Positions 1 to 7,028 of a DNA stretch of 10,081 bases are shown here, piece after piece. Source of the DNA: JL08 sp965363755 (GTDB lineage: Bacteria; Pseudomonadota; Alphaproteobacteria; Rhodobacterales; Rhodobacteraceae). Numbering within the stretch: position 1 is the first letter of the stretch; the number at the start of each line of letters is the position of its first letter. Both the position numbers and the translations under genes were made by a program. The stretch is taken from assembly GCA_965363755.1 (NCBI GenBank), contig CBDTVL010000143.1, positions 1 to 10,081 on the forward strand, in the 5' to 3' direction. The notes beneath the pieces are model-generated. The model was not told the origin of the DNA. It made no database searches and saw nothing but the letters and a program-made list of their open reading frames with translations.

Positions 1-143
1 CGATCCTGTCGGATAGCGGCTTTGACACCACCCAGTCGGGCGGCGCTGGCGTTGCCGCGTTGCTTGCAAAAGGTATACGCGCGGAGTTGGGATTGAATGC
101 AGAGTCGCGTGTGCTTGCCATCATCAGCGAGGAAGTCGCGTAA
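1..143 (+). CDS. C-terminal end of a probable PLP-dependent (fold type II) ammonia-lyase/dehydratase
   Basis: Only the last 46 codons are in the window, read in the frame that ends with TAA at 141-143. The tail contains a glycine-rich SGGAGVAAL stretch followed by a short hydrophobic strand (RVLAIISEE) at the very end. This arrangement is typical of the C-terminus of tryptophan-synthase-beta-fold PLP enzymes, such as diaminopropionate ammonia-lyase and threonine dehydratase. The stop codon overlaps the ATG of the next gene by one base, so the two are translationally coupled and probably serve the same pathway. A EutB-type dehydratase is an alternative, since an EutA-like gene lies two genes downstream. 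The catalytic lysine lies outside the window, so the assignment is tentative. Confidence 0.5.
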   Translation, partial: ILSDSGFDTTQSGGAGVAALLAKGIRAELGLNAESRVLAIISEEVA

Positions 144-1306
144 TGGCAACCGAGCGTGGCTTTCCTCCCTCGGAGTACCACGCGAGACTTGAGCGTTGTC
201 AGGGGATGATGGCACAGGCGGAATTGTCAGCTTTGCTTTTGACCACTGAACCAGAAGTCAGATATTTTACCGGCTTCCTGACCCGTTTCTGGGAAAGTCC
301 GACCCGGCCTTGGTTTCTGATCGTTCCGGCGTCCGGCGACCCGGTTGCGGTCATACCGTCAATCGGCGCGGCGTTGATGGCTAAGACTTGGATCAAAGAT
401 ATTCGAACCTGGTCGGCGCCTGATCTGGTCGACGATGGCATTTCGCTTGTCGCGGACACGTTGTCGGAAATCTGTGGGCCCAGCGGCTGCATTGGCCTCC
501 CGACGGGGCACGAAAGCCATCTGCGAATGCCTTTGGCAGACCTTGATCGTCTCAGATCTGCGTTGCCGGACCATCGTTTGGGGCAGGATGCGGGCATTCT
601 AAGATCACTGCGCATGGTCAAGTCTGGCCTTGAAGTCCAAAAGATCCGGAATGCTTGTCAGATTGCGGGCCGCGCGTTTTCTCGGGTGTCCGAGATCGCG
701 CAGGAAGGCGTACCATTGGATGAGGTGTTTCGACAATTCCAGATGCTGTGTCTGGAGGAAGGGGCTGACTGGGTTCCTTACCTTGCGGGCGGCGCTGGGC
801 AAATCGGATACGAAGACGTCATTTCTCCTGCGACGGGAAACCCGCTGGAGAAGGGCGATATTTTAATGTTGGATACCGGCTTGGTCTGGGATGGTTATTT
901 TTGCGATTTTGATCGAAACTATGCGATTGGCTCTGCAGATGGCATCACACAGACTGGATACTCAAAACTGATCGAGGCAACCTATGCCGGCTTAGAGGTC
1001 GCCCGACCGGGCGCAACAGCGGCAGATGTGTTTCGCGCAATGGACAAGATCGTAACCGGCGGGGCAGGTGGATCAGAGGCTGGCCGGCTTGGCCATGGCC
1101 TTGGCATGCAACTGACCGAATGGCCTTCGTTTATCGCCGGTGATCACACCGTTTTGGAAGAGGGCATGGTGTTGACCTTGGAGCCGGGCATAGAAGTCGC
1201 GCCGGGACGGATCCTAGTGCATGAAGAAGATATCCTGATCACCTCGGGTGCGCCAGAAATTCTGTCGCCTGTAGCACCGGCACATTTGCCGGAATTGAGA
1301 GGGTAG
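143..1306 (+). CDS. M24-family metallopeptidase (Xaa-Pro aminopeptidase/ectoine hydrolase-like)
   Basis: This 387-residue protein has the two-part layout of the M24B family. An N-terminal creatinase-like domain covers about residues 1-160 (motif RYFTGF near 40). It is followed by a C-terminal pita-bread catalytic domain. All five dinuclear-metal ligands can be placed: Asp244 (MLDTG), Asp255 (CDFDR), His318 (GHGLG), Glu347 (LEPG) and Glu362 (HEEDI). The enzyme should therefore be active and cytoplasmic, as no signal peptide is seen. M24 members include Xaa-Pro peptidases, creatinase, the DMSP lyase DddP and ectoine hydrolase (EutD/DoeA). The neighbouring lyase and EutA-like genes favour hydrolysis of a small amidine or amide substrate over general peptide turnover, but the substrate cannot be read from the sequence. 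The start overlaps the upstream stop, and the TAG stop directly abuts the next ATG. Confidence 0.88.
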   Translation: MATERGFPPSEYHARLERCQGMMAQAELSALLLTTEPEVRYFTGFLTRFWESPTRPWFLIVPASGDPVAVIPSIGAALMAKTWIKDIRTWSAPDLVDDGISLVADTLSEICGPSGCIGLPTGHESHLRMPLADLDRLRSALPDHRLGQDAGILRSLRMVKSGLEVQKIRNACQIAGRAFSRVSEIAQEGVPLDEVFRQFQMLCLEEGADWVPYLAGGAGQIGYEDVISPATGNPLEKGDILMLDTGLVWDGYFCDFDRNYAIGSADGITQTGYSKLIEATYAGLEVARPGATAADVFRAMDKIVTGGAGGSEAGRLGHGLGMQLTEWPSFIAGDHTVLEEGMVLTLEPGIEVAPGRILVHEEDILITSGAPEILSPVAPAHLPELRG

Positions 1307-2050
1307 ATGACAAAATTTTCATATGAGCTTGCCGGCCCGATCGGGACCCGCGCCACGCTGGGTCTGATTGTCCTGCAGACGGACGAAACAATCGAACATG
1401 ATTTTCGCCGGATTTTCACCACCAATGATATCAGCCTTTATGTCACACGTGTTCCAAGCGGGTCGGAAGTGACCAGCGACACACTGGCGATGATGTCGGG
1501 AAATCTGCCGGCAGCGGCAAACCTGCTGCCCAAATCGTTGACCTATGATGTGGTCGGATACGGCTGTACCTCTGGTACAGCCGTGATTGGGCCTGCAAAA
1601 ATAGCGGAGCAGGTTAAGTCGGGATGCACTGCCAAGCAGGTTACCGAACCCCTCAGCGCGCTTGTGGCGATGTGTGAGCATCGCGGGGTTCGACGCCTTG
1701 GATTTTTGTCGCCCTATATCGCCAGCGTTAGCCAAACCTTAAGGGATGCTTTGACCGCGCGTCAGATAGAAACACCGGTCTTTGGGTCGTTTGACGAAGG
1801 AGAAGAAGCGAAGGTGGCCAGAATATCCGAAAAATCACTGTATGATGCGGCCATGGCGTTGGGGCAATCATCCGACGTGGACGCTGTGTTTTTGTCCTGT
1901 ACGAACTTGCGGACTTTGGACGTTAATTCGAGAATAGAAGAGGATTTGGGCAAGCCGGTGTTTTCGAGCAATCAGGTCTTGGCATGGCACATGGCGCGAC
2001 TGGCTGGTGTGACGCGGATCTGTCGCAAGCTTTGCCAAGAGACGGAATGA
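1307..2050 (+). CDS. Asp/Glu racemase-superfamily protein (EutA/maleate isomerase-like), 3' end replaced by IS sequence
   Basis: This is a 247-residue protein. It carries the paired catalytic cysteines of the Asp/Glu racemase superfamily in the EutA/maleate isomerase/arylmalonate decarboxylase style: Cys87 in YGCTSGT and Cys198 in LSCTNLRT. A conserved LGLIVLQTDETIEHDF segment near the N-terminus and SSNQVLAWHM near residue 225 also fit that group. It starts at the base after the M24 stop codon, so it belongs to the same operon. The left inverted repeat of an IS6-type element begins at about 2016, codon 237. The last eleven or so residues (RICRKLCQETE) are therefore read from IS DNA and are not the native tail. 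Both catalytic cysteines and nearly the whole fold are retained, so it may still work. EutA acts in ectoine use in other bacteria, but the gene order here differs from classical eutABCDE clusters, so no symbol is given. Confidence 0.8.
   Translation: MTKFSYELAGPIGTRATLGLIVLQTDETIEHDFRRIFTTNDISLYVTRVPSGSEVTSDTLAMMSGNLPAAANLLPKSLTYDVVGYGCTSGTAVIGPAKIAEQVKSGCTAKQVTEPLSALVAMCEHRGVRRLGFLSPYIASVSQTLRDALTARQIETPVFGSFDEGEEAKVARISEKSLYDAAMALGQSSDVDAVFLSCTNLRTLDVNSRIEEDLGKPVFSSNQVLAWHMARLAGVTRICRKLCQETE
2016..2036 (+). repeat. Left terminal inverted repeat of the IS6-type element
   Basis: The sequence begins GGATCTGTCGCAAG and pairs, as an inverted copy, with 2705-2725. The ten-base core TCTGTCGCAA is identical in both ends. 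It lies inside the end of the EutA-like reading frame and marks where native host coding sequence stops. Confidence 0.75.
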
Positions 2051-2054
2051 CTCG

Positions 2055-2638
2055 TGTTGTTGGACGCAGTTGTCCAGCAAATGCTGCGAATTGCTGGAAT
2101 GTGGATTGATCAGAGGGGCGAATTGCCGTTTGCCGATCATGTGCGCGACTTCGATGCCGTCCAGTGTTGCCGAGGCTGAGTTGAAGGACTTGAATCCCTT
2201 CAATTGCCTGGTCAGTTTCTTGATGAACCTATGCTCCTGCTCGATTATGTTGTTGAGATACCTGACCTTCAAGACTTAGATCAGCCAGAACCAACCGATC
2301 AACAACAGCAGGCAATTCATGTTCTGTAGGCCGGCAAGATTTGCGCCGATCTTGTCGATGGTTCTGTAATAGTGGGCCCACTTGCCTTTCACCTTGACGT
2401 AAGTTTCGTCCATCCGCCAAGACACATCAGTTTTTTGCTTTCGTTTGTGTGCTTCCGTCGCGATTAATGGCGCATATTTCACAAACCACCGGTTCAGGGT
2501 TGCATGGGAAACCTGGACCCAGCGTTCGGCCATGATCTCCTCCGGATCACGATACGAAACCGCATATCGGATATAGAGAAACACCGAGTACTGGATGACG
2601 TCCTTCGGATAGTGGCTGCCTTTGAAGTCAATCGTCAT
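2055..2638 (-). pseudogene. IS6-family transposase, broken by a deletion, a stop and a frameshift
   Basis: The N-terminal part, starting at an ATG at 2638 (MTIDFKGSHYPKDVI), is a clear IS6 transposase. It has a helix-turn-helix region and the first DDE aspartate in WRMDETYVKVKG. The reading then passes from YYRTIDKIG straight into ANLAGLQNMN. In intact relatives roughly 45 residues separate a first DK-G motif from the later IDKSGAN motif, so an in-frame deletion near 2345-2356 is inferred. A TAA at 2278-2276 interrupts the same frame, just before VLKVRYLNNIIEQEHR, which carries the catalytic Glu. Near 2111-2125 the reading shifts by one base. The tail DQSTFQQFAAFAGQ continues in another frame with no stop before the inverted repeat. 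The protein cannot be functional. The extent of the deletion is judged from memory of the family. Confidence 0.85.
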
Positions 2639-2704
2639 GTTCTGATACTCAACCGCCAATTCAAAGGTCGGCGTCTATTACAGCTTGGCAAGCAGGATCA
2701 TATT

Positions 2705-2725
2705 CTCAAATTTTGCGACAGAACT
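2705..2725 (-). repeat. Right terminal inverted repeat of the IS6-type element
   Basis: Read on the - strand the end is AGTTCTGTCGCAAAATTTG, the partner of 2016-2036. The first base differs from the usual G, so the exact boundary is uncertain by one or two bases. Host sequence resumes at about 2726, some 115 bases before the multicopper oxidase start codon. Confidence 0.7.
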
Positions 2726-2839
2726 GGTGACAGGAGTGCCTAATTTTTATTTACTTTTTTGGACTTTAACCCTAGGTTTTCCCGGTAAGGTTGTATTTTT
2801 TCTCGCCTTGTTTTTGATTTTTTTTTAATTGGAGTGATT
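2726..2839 (+). other. T-rich leader region ahead of the oxidase operon
   Basis: This is 114 bases without a gene, with several runs of T (for example 2754-2760, 2796-2801 and 2818-2826). No stable hairpin precedes the T-runs, so they do not read as a terminator. A GGAG at 2831-2834, five bases before ATG 2840, serves as the ribosome binding site. No riboswitch or clear palindromic operator is visible. Confidence 0.5.
2727..2755 (+). promoter_or_regulatory. Candidate sigma-70 promoter for the oxidase operon at the IS junction
   Basis: GTGACA at 2727-2732 (five of six bases match TTGACA) is followed after 17 bases by TTTACT at 2750-2755 (four of six match TATAAT). The surrounding 2740-2830 stretch is strongly T-rich, unlike the coding DNA on either side. 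It is the only gap upstream of the five-gene run, so a promoter is expected here. This pair is the best match seen but is weak. Its -35 box sits immediately outside the IS right end. Confidence 0.3.
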
Positions 2840-4897
2840 ATGGCCCTCAATCCTTTCCGTGCACTGCCTACCAAAATCATTTGTGCGACAGCGATTTTCT
2901 TCCCCCTGGAAACTATGGCGCAAGATGACGCAAATCGGGTACTCAAAAACCCGCCCAAACTTTCGCAGGAACTCGAGATCAACCCTAAGGACCGGTTGAC
3001 CGCCCTTGCGCCGTCCGCGAGTTCCACGACTGACGAGGTCGTCTATGAGTTAGATATTGACCTTATTGAAAACAAAATCTGGAACCCTGCGACACTTGCC
3101 TTCGACAAGGTGAGCCTGCGCGGATATTCCGGCGATGGCGTTGACCCGAATGCGCCCTATGTCGCACCCAGCATCTATGCGAGGCCTGGCGATACGGTCC
3201 GTATGACGCTGAACAATAATCTGCCAGAGGATTTGAGTTGCAACAATTGGGATCGGGATGGGAACATCCCTCATTGTTTCAATACCACAAACATGCACAC
3301 TCATGGGCTTTGGATCAATCCAGCAGGTAACAGCGACAATGTACTGTTGTCGATTAATCCCGGTGTCAGCTTTCAGTATGAATACAACATTCCCCCGAGC
3401 CATCCGGCGGGCACCTTCTGGTATCATCCTCACCGCCATGGCTCTACCGCGTTACAGGTCGGCAGCGGCATGGCGGGAGCGTTGGTGATCACGGGGGATC
3501 GGGTACCAGAAGTGGATGGTACAGGGATGATCGCGCAAACCGGGGACATTGATGTGCTGCTGAAGCCGACTGATCAACAACCCTTTAATGAACGCCTGCT
3601 GGTGTTTCAACAGATTCCATATGCCTGTCGCGACAAGGATGGGAATATTCAGGGCGACAAGAACGAAGACGGCGATACCATAAACTGGACTTGCGCGGAA
3701 AATCAGATCGGAACCATTGAGAAATACGACCAGTTTGACCCCGGCACTTGGCCCAATTCGGGCCGCTATACCAGCATCAACGGCCTCGTGCTTCCTACGA
3801 TCACCCAAGCGAAAACCGGTGAGATCGAACGCTGGCGGATGGTGCATGCCGGTGTGCGCGACACAATCAACCTCAAGTTCATCAAACGCGACGAAAATGC
3901 TCCGAGCATTGATGATGCCTCGGTAAAAGACGCTAAAGGGTATATCGGTCAACATTGCTCGGGCGAAGAGATGCCCTTTCACCTAATCGCGGCGGATGGA
4001 TTGACCATTGCCAATGCGATGGTGACCGACAGTGCGGTGTTCCAGCCCGGCTATCGCTGGGATGCGTTGGTGTCGTTCCGCGAAGCGGGCACCTACTGTG
4101 TGATCGACGGTATAATGCCACCTCCGGGAACGGTGGATCAAGCACCCCGGTCGCGTCAGTTGCTGGGGTTTGTGCAGGTAACGGCTGGGGATGGCTATAC
4201 TGCGACGCTAGAGCCGGACGCCTATCTGAGTGAACAGCTCGCGATGGCGGCAGAAGTTAACATGCCCGCCGATGTAATCGGACAAGTCGTGGATGATCTG
4301 AACGACAATCTGTCACTCTCAGCTTTTTTGCCACATCAAAGTCTTGCAGATTTGCCCAAAGAGGGCATTGGCGATCAATATGTGAACTTCTTCATTGATA
4401 CCAGCCAGAGCCCACTGATCTTCATGATCAACGGCAAGCCCTATGATTCCAATCGCATCGACCACACGCTGACGCTTGGTGCGACTGACGATTGGACGCT
4501 GACCTCTGATTTCGTCAGCCACCCGTTCCACATTCACGTCAACCCGTTCCAGATCCTCAAGATCCTTGACCCCTATGGTAAGGATGTGAGTGCTATTGAT
4601 GCGGTGGATGACTGCTGTGGCAAGGTCGACGATGACGGCAATAAAGAGGTCGATCCGCAATTCCGGGGGCTAAAAGGGATGTTCAAGGACACGCTCTGGA
4701 CCAAGAACGCTGGAACTGCCGATGACGGCACGCCGCTGCGCTATACCGCCGTGGTGCGCACCCATTATCGCCGCTACGTGGGCGAGTTCGTGCTGCACTG
4801 CCATATTCTCGACCATGAAGATCAGGGGATGATGCAGAATGTGCTCATCGCCCTGCCTGATGGGCGCGGTGGCTCTGCTGCGATGAAGCACAACTAA
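2840..4897 (+). CDS. Exported multicopper oxidase (laccase/polyphenol oxidase type)
   Basis: The start chosen is ATG 2840, five bases after GGAG. A GTG six bases earlier would place the GGAG inside the start. The product has 685 residues. A signal peptide is seen at about 1-28 (positive n-region, IICATAIFF core, cleavage likely after ETMA), so the enzyme should act in the periplasm or outside. All four copper motifs are intact: His153-Thr-His155-Gly, His196-Pro-His198, HPFHIH at 561-566, and HCHILDHEDQGM at 653-664. Cys654 with His561 and His659 would form the type 1 site, with Met664 as axial ligand. The enzyme oxidises phenols or similar donors and reduces O2 to water. The length is near that of Marinomonas PpoA. 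Three acidic DxDGN-like loops close to cysteines (134-146, 263-285, 592-605) are unusual and may bind Ca2+. It is the first gene of the oxidase run. Confidence 0.93.
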   Translation: MALNPFRALPTKIICATAIFFPLETMAQDDANRVLKNPPKLSQELEINPKDRLTALAPSASSTTDEVVYELDIDLIENKIWNPATLAFDKVSLRGYSGDGVDPNAPYVAPSIYARPGDTVRMTLNNNLPEDLSCNNWDRDGNIPHCFNTTNMHTHGLWINPAGNSDNVLLSINPGVSFQYEYNIPPSHPAGTFWYHPHRHGSTALQVGSGMAGALVITGDRVPEVDGTGMIAQTGDIDVLLKPTDQQPFNERLLVFQQIPYACRDKDGNIQGDKNEDGDTINWTCAENQIGTIEKYDQFDPGTWPNSGRYTSINGLVLPTITQAKTGEIERWRMVHAGVRDTINLKFIKRDENAPSIDDASVKDAKGYIGQHCSGEEMPFHLIAADGLTIANAMVTDSAVFQPGYRWDALVSFREAGTYCVIDGIMPPPGTVDQAPRSRQLLGFVQVTAGDGYTATLEPDAYLSEQLAMAAEVNMPADVIGQVVDDLNDNLSLSAFLPHQSLADLPKEGIGDQYVNFFIDTSQSPLIFMINGKPYDSNRIDHTLTLGATDDWTLTSDFVSHPFHIHVNPFQILKILDPYGKDVSAIDAVDDCCGKVDDDGNKEVDPQFRGLKGMFKDTLWTKNAGTADDGTPLRYTAVVRTHYRRYVGEFVLHCHILDHEDQGMMQNVLIALPDGRGGSAAMKHN

Positions 4898-4915
4898 CAT
4901 CGTGAAATCCGTAGC

Positions 4916-4935
4916 CCGAGCCAGAATAAGCTCGG
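4916..4935 (+). other. Small intercistronic hairpin between the oxidase and tyrosinase genes
   Basis: CCGAGC at 4916-4921 pairs with GCTCGG at 4930-4935 around an 8-base loop. GCCCG/CGGGC at 4914-4918 and 4940-4944 could form an alternative pairing. No T-run follows, so it is not a standard terminator. It may tune expression between the first gene and the rest, or be a processing site. It is the only gap over 30 bases inside the operon. Confidence 0.3.
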
Positions 4936-4968
4936 ACTCCGGGCCGAACTTTGCCCCAGGAGGCCACT

Positions 4969-7008
4969 ATGAATTTGGAAAAATCCAAATCCCGTTATGC
5001 AGAGGTCTGTCGTATACTTGATGCCGCAGCAGGCAAGAGTGACGCGGATTACGGCGGCCTCGGGCGTTTTTGGTCTGATGGATTAGACGCGCTGAAATCG
5101 GCACGGGTCTTTGGTGTGGCGATGATCGGCCCCAACGCCCATGCCTCTGGGCTGATCAAAGGTTTGCTGGGCAGCGCCCCTTTCGACGAAAGCCGTTTTC
5201 CCCGCTTGCCGTGGGGGGGTGAGACCGTGGCCACGGAGGATATCCAATTCATCGCCGACTGGATCGACGCGGGTTGCCCTGAAGATGATTTCCAGATGCT
5301 CCAAGAACTGGAACCGATGTCGGCTAAGGGCGGTATCGATTGGCTGAAATTTGGAGATGTGGCAGAATTCGAAGCCTTCGAGGGCGGCGTCAATGCATTT
5401 GACTTCCGCCAGCCTGAAACTCGGCAGCGTGGCAATATCGATTGTCTATCGGAGGCCGAGCTTGAAACGCTCCGCCGCGCCTACCGCAAGATCTATGATC
5501 TGAACGATTGGCCTGCGGACCGGCGCAGTTACAATAATCAGGCCTTGATCCACCAGAACCACTGTCAGCATGGGTGGGAACGGTTCCTGCCGTGGCACCG
5601 CGCTTATCTTTATGAATTCGAACAAAACCTGCGCGATTTTGAGCCTGATGTGATGCTGCCATATTGGGACTGGACTATGCCCCATTACTGTCCTGAAACC
5701 CCAGAGCAAGGCACGATCATTCCGGACGCTCTAAAGGCCTTCTTCACCGTCGCCGCCGCCGAGATCATGGTAACCCGACTGGACCCGAAGCCGAGTACCG
5801 AGCAGATCGGACAAATTCTTGCGCTGGCAGAGCAGCGCACCCTTTTCAATCAACAACACGATGTTTTTGTCACCCTGGTCAATGACATCGGCTATACCGC
5901 TATTACTCCCTTGCCTACTGACACCAACCGTCAGATCGTGATCGACTCGTTGCTCGCCTCGAACCCGCTTTGGTATCCGTTGCGCTACCCGGCGACTTAC
6001 GGCAACGGCGGTACGATCAATTCGGTGATCCACTATCATTACCCCTCAGGCGAGGACATGGATCAGATCTTGCGGCTCAACAACTTTCGCGATTTCGGTG
6101 GAGGCAGCCTCTATAATGACAGCTTCGGTTTTTTGGATCAGAACCCACATAACACTATGCATATCTGGTCGGGTGGCATGAACTTGGACGCCAAAGCGGT
6201 CACCTATGATGCTGAGCAGATGGCCGCCGCAATGAAAATGGCTGCCACGCCGCTTATGCCAAAGTCAGCTAAAGTGGCCGGGCGGAGCTTCCACAAAAAG
6301 GAAGATCTTTATTCCCAACCCGCAGTAGGCGACATGTTCAGCAATCTGACCGCCGCCTACGACCCGATATTCTGGTCGCTGCACGCAAATATCGACCGCA
6401 CTTGGTCGCGCTGGCAGCAGATGAACCCGGATGGCAAACCACTGGATCAAGATGCGGTACTGACGCCTTGGTCCTACACCCAACGCGACATGCAAAGCAT
6501 TGAACCCTTCGGATATGAATATGTGCGCGGTGGCTTCATGATGCCTGTTGGGCTAGAGGCGCCTATCGGACGTTTCACCTCGAAGCCGATCAAAGTTGCG
6601 CCCAAACTGCGCAACTTTCAAAGTGCCGAGGTTCGCCTCCACCGTGTGCCGCAGCTTAATCGTTCGTGCTTCGTGCGCGCCTTTCTCAATACGCCCGGCG
6701 CTGATGCCACAACGCCTGTGCGCGGCAACCCGAATTTTGCCGGATACCTCGCGATCTTTGGTCACGGCAGTTGCTATGGCGGACCGGGCCATTGCGACCT
6801 ACCTCCGGCAAACCCGCGTGCAGGCGATCACCGCCCACGCCATCACAATACGCCCCGCAATCACCGGATCGACATCACTGAGGCCGCGCGGCGCATCCTT
6901 GAGACGGACGATCACCTGACCATTACACTGGTTGTGATCGGCGCGGATTATCAGGAAGAAAAAGACCTGCTGAAGCTGGAAGGCGTCACTCTGGCGTTCC
7001 TGGATTAG
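4969..7008 (+). CDS. Three-domain tyrosinase (type 3 dicopper polyphenol oxidase)
   Basis: Translation most likely begins at ATG 4969, five bases after a perfect AGGAGG, giving 679 residues; an upstream TTG at 4951 lacks such a site. Residues 1-150 form an extra domain ending near WIDAGCP (Cys103), of a kind seen with c-type-cytochrome-like proteins but with no CxxCH haem motif. The central tyrosinase domain has CuA ligands His195 or His198, His201 and His210 (FLPWHRAYL), and CuB ligands His394 and His398 (HNTMH) and His472 (DPIFWSLHANIDR). Cys199 lies two residues before His201, as in fungal tyrosinases with a Cys-His thioether. Asn395 follows the first CuB His. Residues from about 550 form a beta-rich tail with GHGSCYGGPGHC (Cys602, Cys609) that may shield the active site. 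Tyrosinases turn phenols into o-quinones. No signal peptide is seen. Confidence 0.92.
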   Translation: MNLEKSKSRYAEVCRILDAAAGKSDADYGGLGRFWSDGLDALKSARVFGVAMIGPNAHASGLIKGLLGSAPFDESRFPRLPWGGETVATEDIQFIADWIDAGCPEDDFQMLQELEPMSAKGGIDWLKFGDVAEFEAFEGGVNAFDFRQPETRQRGNIDCLSEAELETLRRAYRKIYDLNDWPADRRSYNNQALIHQNHCQHGWERFLPWHRAYLYEFEQNLRDFEPDVMLPYWDWTMPHYCPETPEQGTIIPDALKAFFTVAAAEIMVTRLDPKPSTEQIGQILALAEQRTLFNQQHDVFVTLVNDIGYTAITPLPTDTNRQIVIDSLLASNPLWYPLRYPATYGNGGTINSVIHYHYPSGEDMDQILRLNNFRDFGGGSLYNDSFGFLDQNPHNTMHIWSGGMNLDAKAVTYDAEQMAAAMKMAATPLMPKSAKVAGRSFHKKEDLYSQPAVGDMFSNLTAAYDPIFWSLHANIDRTWSRWQQMNPDGKPLDQDAVLTPWSYTQRDMQSIEPFGYEYVRGGFMMPVGLEAPIGRFTSKPIKVAPKLRNFQSAEVRLHRVPQLNRSCFVRAFLNTPGADATTPVRGNPNFAGYLAIFGHGSCYGGPGHCDLPPANPRAGDHRPRHHNTPRNHRIDITEAARRILETDDHLTITLVVIGADYQEEKDLLKLEGVTLAFLD

Positions 7009-7028
7009 GGCGAGATAAAGGGACCCAA

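Larger units (their letters stand above)
2016..2725 (-). mobile_element. Degenerate IS6-family insertion sequence
   Basis: The ends are an imperfect inverted repeat. The left end starts GGATCTGTCGCAAG at 2016, and the right end, read inward from 2725, starts AGTTCTGTCGCAAA. About 15 of 21 positions match, with the core TCTGTCGCAA identical. This resembles the GGNTCTGTTGCAAA-type ends of the IS6/IS26 family. Between the ends lies a damaged IS6 transposase on the - strand. At about 710 bp the element is shorter than usual for the family, in line with an internal deletion. IS6 elements normally make 8-bp target duplications. The flanks (TGTGACGC and GGTGACAG) share only GTGAC, so no clean duplication is visible. 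It lies between the left catabolic operon and the oxidase operon and truncates the gene on its left. Confidence 0.8.

Noticed and set aside
1868..2272. A separate intact - strand gene of 134 codons
   Set aside because: Its first 50 residues are the C-terminal part of the broken IS6 transposase and the rest is read-through in the wrong frame into the EutA-like gene.
2008..2733. An 8-bp target duplication around the IS6 element
   Set aside because: The flanking octamers share only GTGAC in shifted register; this is too weak to claim.
2754..2828. T-runs read as a rho-independent terminator after the IS
   Set aside because: No GC-rich stem directly precedes any of the T-runs.
2834..2839. GTG 2834 as the start of the multicopper oxidase
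   Set aside because: The GGAG at 2831-2834 overlaps this codon and is correctly spaced only for ATG 2840.
3452..3982. A 176-codon open frame on the - strand inside the multicopper oxidase gene
   Set aside because: It lies wholly within a gene with all copper motifs intact and shows no recognisable domain; it is a shadow of GC-rich coding DNA.
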